A DNA stretch of 39,969 nucleotides. Source: Opitutaceae bacterium (GTDB taxonomy: Bacteria; Verrucomicrobiota; Verrucomicrobiia; Opitutales; Opitutaceae). The stretch spans positions 1 through 39,969 of the forward strand of contig JAIYBI010000281.1 of the NCBI GenBank assembly GCA_027488595.1, given 5' to 3'. This document shows, piece by piece, positions 31,306 to 39,969 of the stretch (the stretch's first letter is position 1; every line of letters starts with the position of its first letter). The position numbers and the translations under genes are program-made. The notes below the pieces were generated by a model. The model saw only the letters and a program-made list of their open reading frames with translations, ran no database searches and had not been told where the DNA came from.

Positions 31306-32156
31306 GCACGCGATGCGAGGTATCGGTTTCGCGGGGTCTTTTGGCGGTGGCGCTGTGCGCGTATCTGGCCTGGGTGGTGTTCCCGATGGTGTGGGTTGCG
31401 TATTCGTCGTTTAAGGACGACGCGGCGATTCTGCGCGCGCCGCTGGCGGTGCCGGCGTGGGCCGAGGTGGACGGAGCCGCGTATGCCCGGGCTTGGAGAG
31501 AGGCGCGTTTCGGGGACTATGTTTTAAACTCGGTGGTGGTCACCGGGGTGTCGGTCGGGCTGATCCTCGCGTTGGGGGCGATGGCGGCTTACGCACTTTC
31601 CCGTTACCACCATCGAATGGGGCGCGCGGTGTATATGCTTTTTCTAGCCGGGCTGACCATGCCGGTGCAATTGGCGATGGTGCCCTTGTTTTTTGAACTG
31701 CGCGCGCTTGGCTTGTTGGATTCGCGACTGGGCCTGATCCTGGTTTACACGGCCAACGGGCTGCCCTTTGCGGTGTTTATTCTGGCGGGTTTTTTCCGGA
31801 GCTTGCCGCGCACCCTTTATGAGGCGGCGGTGATTGACGGCTGTTCGGAGGCGGGGGCGTTTTGGCGGGTGATGCTGCCGCTGGCCCGGCCGGGTTTGGT
31901 GACGGTGGCGATTTTCCAGTTCATCGGGATTTGGAAGGAGTATTTTTTCGCGTTCATGATCGTCGGCGGGGCGGATGGCGGGGCGCGGACCCTGCCGCTG
32001 GGCTTGGCGAATCTGGCGATCACGGCGCAGTATCGTGGTGATCAGGGTATGTTGTTTGCCGGGTTGGTGATGGTGACGCTGCCGATTCTGGCGATCTATC
32101 TGTTGCTGCAGCGGCAGTTGGTGAGCGGTATCACGGCGGGCGCGGTGAAGGGTTGA
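31302..32156 (+). CDS. carbohydrate ABC transporter permease, MalG-like
   Basis: GTG start overlapping the previous stop (GTGA); EAAVIDGCSEAGAFWRVMLPLARPGLV. Confidence 0.9.
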   Translation: MSTRCEVSVSRGLLAVALCAYLAWVVFPMVWVAYSSFKDDAAILRAPLAVPAWAEVDGAAYARAWREARFGDYVLNSVVVTGVSVGLILALGAMAAYALSRYHHRMGRAVYMLFLAGLTMPVQLAMVPLFFELRALGLLDSRLGLILVYTANGLPFAVFILAGFFRSLPRTLYEAAVIDGCSEAGAFWRVMLPLARPGLVTVAIFQFIGIWKEYFFAFMIVGGADGGARTLPLGLANLAITAQYRGDQGMLFAGLVMVTLPILAIYLLLQRQLVSGITAGAVKG

Positions 32157-32222
32157 GGGTGGAGGCGTTGTTTTGCGACGCGGCTTGGCATGGAGGACAA
32201 TCTTGCGCATGGTGAGGGTTGT

Positions 32223-34568
32223 ATGTCCGAGAACGAGTCGTCCTTCATCACTGCGCTGAGTGCAAACGAGCCGATGTTGCTCGCCTGGCTTCGGCAGGGA
32301 ATAGACGCCCATGCGATCATCGCGTTGACGGATCCGGCGGGAGTTATCCGGCATGTGAATGACCGGTTGTGCGAGATTTCGGGTTACGCCAAGGAGGAAT
32401 TGATCGGCCAGACGCATCGTTTGCTCAAGTCGGGTTATCATGACGCGGCGTTTTTTGAGAAGATGTGGGGCACGCTCATCGCCGGCGAGATTTGGCAGGG
32501 CACGATTTGCAACCGGGCGAAGGACGGGCGGCATTACTGGGTTGAGACGACTATCCTCCCGCTGCTCGGGCTAGCGGGGCGACCGCTCGGCTATCTGGCG
32601 CTGCGAACGGATGTCACGCGGCTGATTGATACGGAGCGCGAACTCGCGCTGAAAACCCAGGAGATGCAGCTGCTTTTCGACCACTCGCCAATCGGTCTGA
32701 GCTGGCGTGAAATTGGGCCGGACGGGAAGCCCGGGTTTAACCACGTTAACCGGCGCTTTTGCGAGTTGATCGGGTTGAGCATCGAGGATGCGTCCAATCT
32801 AGCGAATGTTGAGCGAGTCACCCATCCTGATGATTGGGCGAAGCAGATGACGCTCACGCGGGAGCTGTATCAGGGGAAAAACAACACGTTTGTGATGGAA
32901 AAGCGCTACCTGCATCCGGGTGGCCGTGTGATTTGGGGTGTGCTTACGGTGGTGGTGGTGCGCGGCAAGGATGGCCGGGTGACACACCATTTTGCGATGT
33001 TGGAGGACATAACGGCGCGCCATGAGGCGGAGGAGGAGATGCGACGAACCGAGTCCCGGTGGCGCACCTACATCCAGACCGCGAGCGAGATCCTTTATGC
33101 GCTCACTCCCGAGGGACGCATCAAGTTTGTTTCCCAGGCGTGGACGACAAAGTTGGGGCATTCGGTGGATGAGGTCATAGGCATGGCCTTCCGCGATTTC
33201 GTGCACCCGGAAGATGTGGTGCGGTGGGATGAGTTTCTAAGGAATACGTTGGCGACCGGGGGCGACGGGCAGGGTATCGAGTATAGGATCCGGCATCTTG
33301 ATGGACGCTGGATCTGGCATGCCTCGACCGGGTCCGCCTACATTGACCGTGACAAACGCCGGGCGTATTTCGGGGTCGGGCGTGACGTGAGCGTGAGGCG
33401 GCAGGCGCAGCATGAACTTCGGGCCGCTTTGGCGCGTTTGGAGGAGATGGCGCGGATCATTGACCGTTCTCCCTCGGTGGTGGTGCTTTGGCGTTCCGAG
33501 GCGGGGAGCTGGCCGGTGGAGTTCGTTTCCGCGAGTGTGCGGCAGTTTGGTTACAACCCTGACGACCTTACCGGGCGCCGCATCAGCTTCCGGGATATGA
33601 CACATCCGGAGGACCGGGAACGGGTCGGCGCTGAAGTGGATGCCCATGCCGCGGCCGGGCATCAGGAATACAATCAAGAGTATCGCATTCAGTGTGCCGA
33701 CGGTTCGGTGCGTTGGGTGGATGACCACACAATCGTGCGGCTCGATGAAAACGGCCGGGTGACGCATCACGAGGGGCTCATCATGGATATCACCGAGCGC
33801 AAAGCGGCCGCCGACCGCGCGAGAATCGCGCAAGAGCGCGAACTGGAGCTGGCGCGCGATGTGCAGCAGCATCTTTTGCCCAGTAGTTTTCCCGAGCTTG
33901 GTGGAATCGAGGTCGAGGTGCTCTCGCAGCCTTCGCAGCAACTTGGGGGTGATTATTACGATGTGCTCACGGTGGATGAGCGCCACCACGGCTTTGTGAT
34001 CGCGGATGTGTCCGGCAAGGGTGCGCCGGCGGCGCTCATGATGGCGGCGTGCCGTGCGAGCCTGCGCTTGTGCGCGCCGGGAGAACTATCGCCGGCGGCG
34101 GTGCTCCACCGGGTGAACCGCGCCCTGCAACCCGACATGCCGCGCGGCATGTATATCACGCTTTTCTACGGTATTTTAAATTTGGATACGCTTGCGCTCC
34201 GGTTTTGCCGGGCGGGACACGAGGCGGGTCTGGTGCTCCGCGGGGCCGGCGGTCCGCCGCAGTTGTTGGGCGACGGCGGCATGGCGCTGGGCATGGCCCC
34301 GCCCGATCTTTTCGAGGCAACCTTGGACGAGGGCCGGGTTGTGCTTGCGCCCGGAGATTTGCTCGCGCTCTACACCGATGGTATAAACGAAGCCTGCAAC
34401 GCGTCGGGGGATGAGTTTGGTCGCGACCGCCTGGTGGACAGCCTCCGGCGTCATCAAAAAGAGCCGTTGGCGGAGATATTGCGCCGCGTGGATCGTTATC
34501 TCCGGCAGTTTTGCACGCTTGCGCCGCGCCATGATGACCGGGCGCTGCTACTGGTCAGGCCCAAGTAA
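32223..34568 (+). CDS. multi-PAS SpoIIE/RsbU-type PP2C phosphatase
   Basis: Four PAS-like repeats, then ELARDVQQHLLPSSFPELGGIEVEVLSQPSQQLGGDYYDVL and GRDRLVDSLRRH; GGTGAGGG upstream of ATG 32223. Confidence 0.9.
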   Translation: MSENESSFITALSANEPMLLAWLRQGIDAHAIIALTDPAGVIRHVNDRLCEISGYAKEELIGQTHRLLKSGYHDAAFFEKMWGTLIAGEIWQGTICNRAKDGRHYWVETTILPLLGLAGRPLGYLALRTDVTRLIDTERELALKTQEMQLLFDHSPIGLSWREIGPDGKPGFNHVNRRFCELIGLSIEDASNLANVERVTHPDDWAKQMTLTRELYQGKNNTFVMEKRYLHPGGRVIWGVLTVVVVRGKDGRVTHHFAMLEDITARHEAEEEMRRTESRWRTYIQTASEILYALTPEGRIKFVSQAWTTKLGHSVDEVIGMAFRDFVHPEDVVRWDEFLRNTLATGGDGQGIEYRIRHLDGRWIWHASTGSAYIDRDKRRAYFGVGRDVSVRRQAQHELRAALARLEEMARIIDRSPSVVVLWRSEAGSWPVEFVSASVRQFGYNPDDLTGRRISFRDMTHPEDRERVGAEVDAHAAAGHQEYNQEYRIQCADGSVRWVDDHTIVRLDENGRVTHHEGLIMDITERKAAADRARIAQERELELARDVQQHLLPSSFPELGGIEVEVLSQPSQQLGGDYYDVLTVDERHHGFVIADVSGKGAPAALMMAACRASLRLCAPGELSPAAVLHRVNRALQPDMPRGMYITLFYGILNLDTLALRFCRAGHEAGLVLRGAGGPPQLLGDGGMALGMAPPDLFEATLDEGRVVLAPGDLLALYTDGINEACNASGDEFGRDRLVDSLRRHQKEPLAEILRRVDRYLRQFCTLAPRHDDRALLLVRPK

Positions 34569-34637
34569 AAAAAGAGAGTGGCTGGTGCGTCGCTTCGGTT
34601 TGCGCCGGGATGCAGGCGCGCTCAAGGTGCGGACGAT

Positions 34638-35471
34638 ATGCCTGCAACCGCCGTATCCACACCTTTGCTCTACGAGTCCCATTGTCACACACCACTGTGC
34701 AAACATGCGGAGGGCCAGCCCGAGGAGTATTGCGCCCATGCTCTCCGCCGGGGGCTGAAGGGGATCATTTTTACCTGTCACGCTCCCCTGCCCCACGGCT
34801 GGTCGGCCGATGTTCGGATGGCGGATTCCGAGTTTGGCGCCTACGTGGAGATGGTGGCCTGCGCGAGAGAAGTCTTCGCGGGAAGGCTGGATGTGCGACT
34901 GGGGCTGGAGAGTGATTTCGCTCCCGGATTGGAGGCCTGGCTTGAGGCGCTGCACAAACGTGTGCCGCTGCACCACGTGCTGGGCAGTGTGCATTACCAA
35001 ATAGATTTCTATCGAAAGCAGTATTTTAAGGGCGATGTTTTTGAGTATCAAAAGGTTTACTATGAACATCTTGCAATGGCCGCGGAAAGCGGGCTTTTTG
35101 ACACACTGAGTCATCCGGACTTAATCAAGAATGAGTCGCCGAGGGAGTGGTTTTTTCCGCGCATACAGCCGTTTATTGAAGCGGCGCTGGATCGTATCGC
35201 CGCCACCGGGGTGGCGATGGAGCTAAACACGAGCGGGATGTTAAAGGCTATTCGGGAGATGAATCCCGGGCGGGCGCAATTGGCTTTGATGCAAGCGCGG
35301 GGGATTCCGGTGGTGCTGGGGGCTGACGCGCACCGCCCGGACCGCGTAGCGGATGGGTATGAGGCGGCGCTTCTGGGACTTCACCAAGCGGGGTATCGAG
35401 AAGTGAGTATAGTGCTCGATCGCAGGCGTCAGACGATTCCCCTGGAGGCGGCGTTGTCCAGTTTGCGTTGA
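34638..35471 (+). CDS. PHP-family histidinol-phosphatase-like protein
   Basis: YESHCHTPLCKHAEGQPEEYCAHALRRGLKGIIFTCHAPLP; VLGADAHRPDRV. Confidence 0.88.
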   Translation: MPATAVSTPLLYESHCHTPLCKHAEGQPEEYCAHALRRGLKGIIFTCHAPLPHGWSADVRMADSEFGAYVEMVACAREVFAGRLDVRLGLESDFAPGLEAWLEALHKRVPLHHVLGSVHYQIDFYRKQYFKGDVFEYQKVYYEHLAMAAESGLFDTLSHPDLIKNESPREWFFPRIQPFIEAALDRIAATGVAMELNTSGMLKAIREMNPGRAQLALMQARGIPVVLGADAHRPDRVADGYEAALLGLHQAGYREVSIVLDRRRQTIPLEAALSSLR

Positions 35472-35562
35472 TGGAGGCGTGACAATCGCAATCGCAGCGT
35501 GACACCTTGCCTAAACTTGCGCGCCGCCCCCTGCCCCACCCCACTTTTCCATCCTGACGATC

Positions 35563-36966
35563 ATGACGACTGATTCCGGTTCTGCCGACGGTGATGATAC
35601 GATCGCCGCCCTTGCGACGCCCGCGGGCACGGCGGCGCTGGCTTTGATTCGGGTGAGCGGCGGGAGGTCTCGCGTCATGGCGGCGGCGCTTTTTAGGGGC
35701 GACCCCGCGGCACTGCCGGAGCGCCGCTATCGCCACGCTGATTATCGGGCTCTGGGTGGCGAAGTTTTGGATGACGCGGTCTGGAGCTTTGGTGTCGGGC
35801 CGGGAACCTTTACCGGTGAAGATACCCTGGAGATCTGCACCCATGGTAATCCGCTGATCGTGCAGTTGGTTTTGGCGGATCTTTTCGCGCGGGGTTGCCG
35901 GGCGGCGGAGCCCGGGGAGTTCACACGGCGGGCCTTTCTCAATGGACGCATGGAGTTAACCCAGGCCGAGGCGGTGATGGACATCATTCATGCGCGGAGC
36001 GAGCGTGCACTGGTGGCGGCGCAGCAGCAACTGCGCGGCGGCCTCGGACGGCACTTGGAGGAGTTGATCGCGGCGCTGCTGGGGGTTCTCGCGCGGATCG
36101 AAGCCTATATTGATTTTCCGGATGAGGATTTGCCGGTGGAGGACAGGGAGCTGGTGCGGACCGCGCTGGCAGATGTTCTACGTGGAACAGAGCGTTTACT
36201 GGCCACGCACCGCTACGGGGACCTTCTGCGTGATGGCCTGAAAGCGGTGCTCTTGGGTGCGCCCAATGTGGGTAAAAGCAGTTTGCTTAACGCCTTGGTT
36301 GGTCGGGATCGGGCGATTGTGAGTCCGGAGCCCGGGACGACGCGTGATTTCATTGAAGAGATGGTTCACGTAGGGCCGCATCTCCTGCGGCTGATTGATA
36401 CGGCGGGCATGAACCCCGCGGCGGGCCGGGTCGAGCAAATGGGCATGGCAAAGACGGTGGAGCGCCTATCCGAGGCGGATTTAATCCTTTGGGTAACGGA
36501 CGTAACTCAAGCATCGGCCGATGTCCCGGTGGAGCTCCGGCCCTATCTCGGTGCGGATATTGTGCTGCACGTGCGAAACAAGGCGGACCTTGCGGCCGGT
36601 GTCTCCGGCGGGATGGATGGGGGCGGCTTCTCCCCCGCCCTGCCAATCTTTACGGTCTCGGCGCTAAATGGCACCGGATTGGGTGATTTGAGGGCGGCGA
36701 TCATTGCCCGGGCTGATGCGCTACGACCGGCTATGGCGGGCGACGAACATATCGCGATTAATGCCCGGCACGCCGATGCCTTGCGTCGGGCCCGCGAAAG
36801 TCTGGCGTCTGCGGCTGCCGGGCTTGGGGCGGCGATCCCGGCGCCGATTGAGTTAGTGGCGAGTGATGTCCGCGGGGCGTTGGATGCGCTGGGCGAGGTG
36901 GCGGGCAGGGTGGACAACGAGCGCATGCTGGACGCTCTTTTTTCCACTTTCTGCATCGGGAAGTAA
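35563..36966 (+). CDS. mnmE: tRNA uridine-5-carboxymethylaminomethyl modification GTPase
   Basis: GAPNVGKSSLLNALVGRDRAIVSPEPGTTRDFIEE; C-terminal FCIGK. Confidence 0.97.
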   Translation: MTTDSGSADGDDTIAALATPAGTAALALIRVSGGRSRVMAAALFRGDPAALPERRYRHADYRALGGEVLDDAVWSFGVGPGTFTGEDTLEICTHGNPLIVQLVLADLFARGCRAAEPGEFTRRAFLNGRMELTQAEAVMDIIHARSERALVAAQQQLRGGLGRHLEELIAALLGVLARIEAYIDFPDEDLPVEDRELVRTALADVLRGTERLLATHRYGDLLRDGLKAVLLGAPNVGKSSLLNALVGRDRAIVSPEPGTTRDFIEEMVHVGPHLLRLIDTAGMNPAAGRVEQMGMAKTVERLSEADLILWVTDVTQASADVPVELRPYLGADIVLHVRNKADLAAGVSGGMDGGGFSPALPIFTVSALNGTGLGDLRAAIIARADALRPAMAGDEHIAINARHADALRRARESLASAAAGLGAAIPAPIELVASDVRGALDALGEVAGRVDNERMLDALFSTFCIGK

Positions 36967-37057
36967 GGTCCGCTGCCCTACCCTGCCGGCGGTTCTGGGT
37001 GGCACGGTTTTGCGGCCTCGCTTCCGAGCGCAAAACCCCTTCGATGCAAGGTTCTGC

Positions 37058-38995
37058 ATGTCGTCGGATCTTCCAGTCTATGATGTTATCGTTTGCGGTG
37101 CCGGCCATGCCGGCTGCGAGGCCGCCTTGGCCGCCTCGCGGATGGGTGCGCGCACCCTGCTGCTGACCGGAAACCTGGACACGGTCGCGCAGATGAGCTG
37201 TAACCCGGCGATTGGTGGCCAGGCCAAGGGACAGATCGTCCGCGAGATTGACGCGCTAGGCGGGGAAATGGCGATAAACACCGATCTCACCGGCATTCAG
37301 TTTCGTCTCTTAAACGAATCCAAGGGACCGGCGGTGCAATCGCCGCGGGCGCAGTGCGACAAGAAGGCCTATCAGTTTCGCCTCAAACACACCCTTGAAC
37401 TTCAACCTAACCTAAAGCTTTTCCAAGCTACGGTGACGGGGCTGATGTTTTCAAAGGGGCCCTCCGGTGTCCGCCAGATCGTCGGGGTCCACACGAATTT
37501 GGATCTGGATTTCCACGGCCGGACGGTGGTGGTGACGACCGGAACGTTTTTGCGGGGTTTGATGCACATCTGCCAGAACAAGAATGAAGGGGGCCGCATG
37601 GGGGATTTTAGCGCGAAGACGCTTTCGGCCAGCTTCCTGGAGGCGGGCATCGAGTTACAACGGCTCAAAACCGGCACACCGCCGCGCCTGTCCGGGCGCT
37701 CCATTGACTTCAGTCAAATGGAGGCGCAGCGCGGCGACGCGGTGCCGACGCTTTTTGCCTTTCACGATACGCGCGACCCCGAGCCGATGTTCCACGTGGA
37801 ACAGGGCCTGACGGGCCGTGAGCAGCGATTGGGCTGGGATCCCGGCACCGAGCAGGTGCCTTGCTGGCTTACGCATACGACTGAGCGGACGGCGCAGCTG
37901 GTGCGGGAGAATCTGCATTTGTCCGCCATGTATTCCGGTGAGATCGAGGGGGTGGGGCCGCGCTACTGCCCTTCGATTGAAGACAAGTTTGTGCGTTTCG
38001 CCGACAAGCCTCGGCACATTCTCTATCTTGAGCCCGAGGGACGGGCCACCAATGAGTATTACATCAACGGCCTCTCCACGTCGCTTCCCTTTGCAGTTCA
38101 GGTGGAGATGGTGCGGAGCATACCCGGCCTGGAACGGGCGGAGCTTCTGCGTCCGGCCTACGCGGTGGAGTATGATTTCGCCCCGCCGACCCAGTTACTG
38201 GCGTCCTTAGAATCAAAGCTGGTCGAGAACCTCTTCTTTGCCGGACAGATTAACGGCACCTCGGGCTATGAGGAAGCGGCTTGCCAGGGTTTGGTGGCGG
38301 GGGTGAACGCGGTTCGCAAGGGCAGGGGAGAGTCGGCGCTGATCATTGGGCGCGACGAGGGCTACACGGGGGTGTTGATTGACGACCTTGTGACCAAGGG
38401 CACCCGGGAGCCTTATCGCATGTTTACCAGCCGGGCGGAACACCGCTTATTGTTCAACCACGCCAGCTCCGAGCTGCGTTTGGCGCATCATGCGCGTGAT
38501 TTCGGGCTGGTGAGTAAATCCCGTCTGGAGCGAATTGAGGCGAAGCGCGCGCGGATTGAGGGGTGGATAGCACGGCTCGAGGCGAGTCGTCCGACGGTGG
38601 GCAGCGGGGTAGGGCAGGGGACCTGGGCCGATCGCTTACGTCGGGACCAGGGCCGGAGCGGCGAGAACGGGTTGGGTGGCGTTGAGTTACCCGAGGAGTT
38701 CCTTGCTTTGGGAGATGCGGATCGTGCCGAGGTGCTTTATCGGGTGGTTTATGCGGGCTATCTGGAGCGCGAGCGACGCCATGTGGCGCGGTTGCAGGAC
38801 GTGGATAAGGTGCGTGTTCCGGCGGACTTCGATTTCGATGCGGTGAAGGGCCTTCGGAGTGAAAGCCTGGCCAAACTTAAGGCGGCTCGTCCCCTGAGCC
38901 TGGGTCAAGCGGGGCGGATAAGCGGGGTGAATCCGGCCGACATCAGTATCTTGCTGGTGCATTTGGCGGCACGGCGCAGGACGGGCCAGGGGTAG
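37058..38995 (+). CDS. mnmG: tRNA uridine-5-carboxymethylaminomethyl modification enzyme
   Basis: VIVCGAGHAGCEAALAASRMGARTLLLT, MSCNPAIGGQAKGQIVREIDALGGEM, GYEEAACQGLVAGVNA. Confidence 0.97.
   Translation: MSSDLPVYDVIVCGAGHAGCEAALAASRMGARTLLLTGNLDTVAQMSCNPAIGGQAKGQIVREIDALGGEMAINTDLTGIQFRLLNESKGPAVQSPRAQCDKKAYQFRLKHTLELQPNLKLFQATVTGLMFSKGPSGVRQIVGVHTNLDLDFHGRTVVVTTGTFLRGLMHICQNKNEGGRMGDFSAKTLSASFLEAGIELQRLKTGTPPRLSGRSIDFSQMEAQRGDAVPTLFAFHDTRDPEPMFHVEQGLTGREQRLGWDPGTEQVPCWLTHTTERTAQLVRENLHLSAMYSGEIEGVGPRYCPSIEDKFVRFADKPRHILYLEPEGRATNEYYINGLSTSLPFAVQVEMVRSIPGLERAELLRPAYAVEYDFAPPTQLLASLESKLVENLFFAGQINGTSGYEEAACQGLVAGVNAVRKGRGESALIIGRDEGYTGVLIDDLVTKGTREPYRMFTSRAEHRLLFNHASSELRLAHHARDFGLVSKSRLERIEAKRARIEGWIARLEASRPTVGSGVGQGTWADRLRRDQGRSGENGLGGVELPEEFLALGDADRAEVLYRVVYAGYLERERRHVARLQDVDKVRVPADFDFDAVKGLRSESLAKLKAARPLSLGQAGRISGVNPADISILLVHLAARRRTGQG
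37788..37803. promoter_or_regulatory. parS-like ParB-binding palindrome TGTTCCACGTGGAACA
   Basis: Perfect 16-bp palindrome matching the parS pattern TGTTYCACGTGRAACA. Confidence 0.8.
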
Positions 38996-39176
38996 GAAGG
39001 TGCGGGGTATAAGGGGGACAGGGCGCGGAGATTTGCGGGGTGGGCCGCTGTAACATTTGTGAAACGACGGGGCTTTGCTCTAGGCGGCGGCAGGTGACTT
39101 GGATAGTCTTTCAGAATGTCAGGGCCCGCCTTGTCTGTTTGTTCTCACCGCCTCAAAACGAATATCGCCTGTTATC

Positions 39177-39905
39177 ATGTCGGATCCAGCCTCCCTTACG
39201 CCCAAGAAGATTCTCATCGTTGACGACGAGACTGATGTCACCGATCTGCTTGCCTACACCTTGAAGGCCAAGGGCTTCGTGGTCGAGGCGGTGAATGACC
39301 CGAACCGTAGCATTGGAATCGCACGGACTTTTCTACCTGATTTGGTGATTCTTGACGTGATGATGCCGGATCTCAACGGAATCCAGATTTGTCGCATGTT
39401 GCGGGCAGATGCCAAGTTAAAGAAGGTTCCGGTGGTATTCTTAACCGCGAAGGCGGAGGAATCCGACCGTATCCAAGGCCTTGAAACGGGCGCGGATGAT
39501 TATATCTGCAAGCCCTTCAGCACAAAAGAGTTGGTCTTGAGGGTGCAGACGATTCTACGCCGCACCAAGGAGGGCGCGGTTGAGGTGCCCCGGATGATCA
39601 CGGCCGGTCTGATCGTCGTGGATGGCGAGCGCCACATCGTAACGGTGGCTGGAGAGGTGATTGAGCTGACCGCGACCGAGTTCAAGTTGCTGCGGCTCCT
39701 CATGGAGCGACGCGGCCGGGTGCAAACCCGCGAGCATCTTTTGATTAACGTGTGGAATTATGAGACCGAGATTGAGACCCGCACGGTGGATACTCACGTG
39801 CGACGCCTTAGGGAAAAGCTGGGAGGCGAGGCCGACTGGATCGAGACCATCCGCGGCGTAGGATATCGTTTCGCCGAACGCCGGGCCACTGATGCTGATG
39901 CGTGA
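39177..39905 (+). CDS. PhoB/OmpR-family response regulator
   Basis: KILIVDDETDVTDLLAYTLKAKGF, LVILDVMMPDLNG, TRTVDTHVRRLREKLGGEADWIETIRGVGYRF. Confidence 0.92.
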   Translation: MSDPASLTPKKILIVDDETDVTDLLAYTLKAKGFVVEAVNDPNRSIGIARTFLPDLVILDVMMPDLNGIQICRMLRADAKLKKVPVVFLTAKAEESDRIQGLETGADDYICKPFSTKELVLRVQTILRRTKEGAVEVPRMITAGLIVVDGERHIVTVAGEVIELTATEFKLLRLLMERRGRVQTREHLLINVWNYETEIETRTVDTHVRRLREKLGGEADWIETIRGVGYRFAERRATDADA

Positions 39906-39969
39906 TGGAGAGCAGGCGGAGTTCACCCGATCCAGGCCGACTTGCGGCCTCTTGCCGGCCCCTTAAGGC

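Noticed and set aside
39048-39065. Pho box CTGTAACATTTGTGAAAC upstream of the PhoB-like gene
   Set aside because: Only about 10 of 18 positions fit the E. coli consensus and spacing to a promoter is unclear

Overview
GC-rich bacterial chromosomal window. Gene content and style suggest Verrucomicrobiota/Opitutaceae-like, but this is an inference and no search was run. Most of it is core metabolism and information processing: gltD(partial)-gltB, a glutaredoxin-like gene, a DUF486 protein, recA, rlmN, a serine protease pair, a long adenylate kinase-like protein, slyD, mutT, pdxH, a split ThrE-type exporter, a BaiN/HI0933-like flavoprotein, two feoA genes, aroE, a SirB1-like protein, tmRNA (ssrA), dnaN, pssA, a RelE-like ORF, a sugar ABC transporter with a substrate-binding/permease fusion, a PAS-SpoIIE phosphatase, a PHP phosphatase, mnmE, mnmG and a PhoB-like regulator. 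The most notable signals are: (1) a 97-bp direct repeat (94/97 identical) duplicating the 5' end of rlmN around a 3.1-kb segment with one large DUF4132-like gene; (2) an apparently unannotated structured RNA with its own terminator at 15602-15805 (-); (3) a perfect 16-bp parS-like palindrome, TGTTCCACGTGGAACA, inside mnmG; (4) a translationally coupled pair of an intact trypsin-like protease and a paralog that has lost all three catalytic residues; (5) two opposed five-unit heptamer arrays between gltB and gltD; (6) a 29-bp palindrome carried in frame inside a flavoprotein gene; (7) a SBP-permease fusion without an ATPase gene. All calls are from reading the sequence; no database comparison was made.
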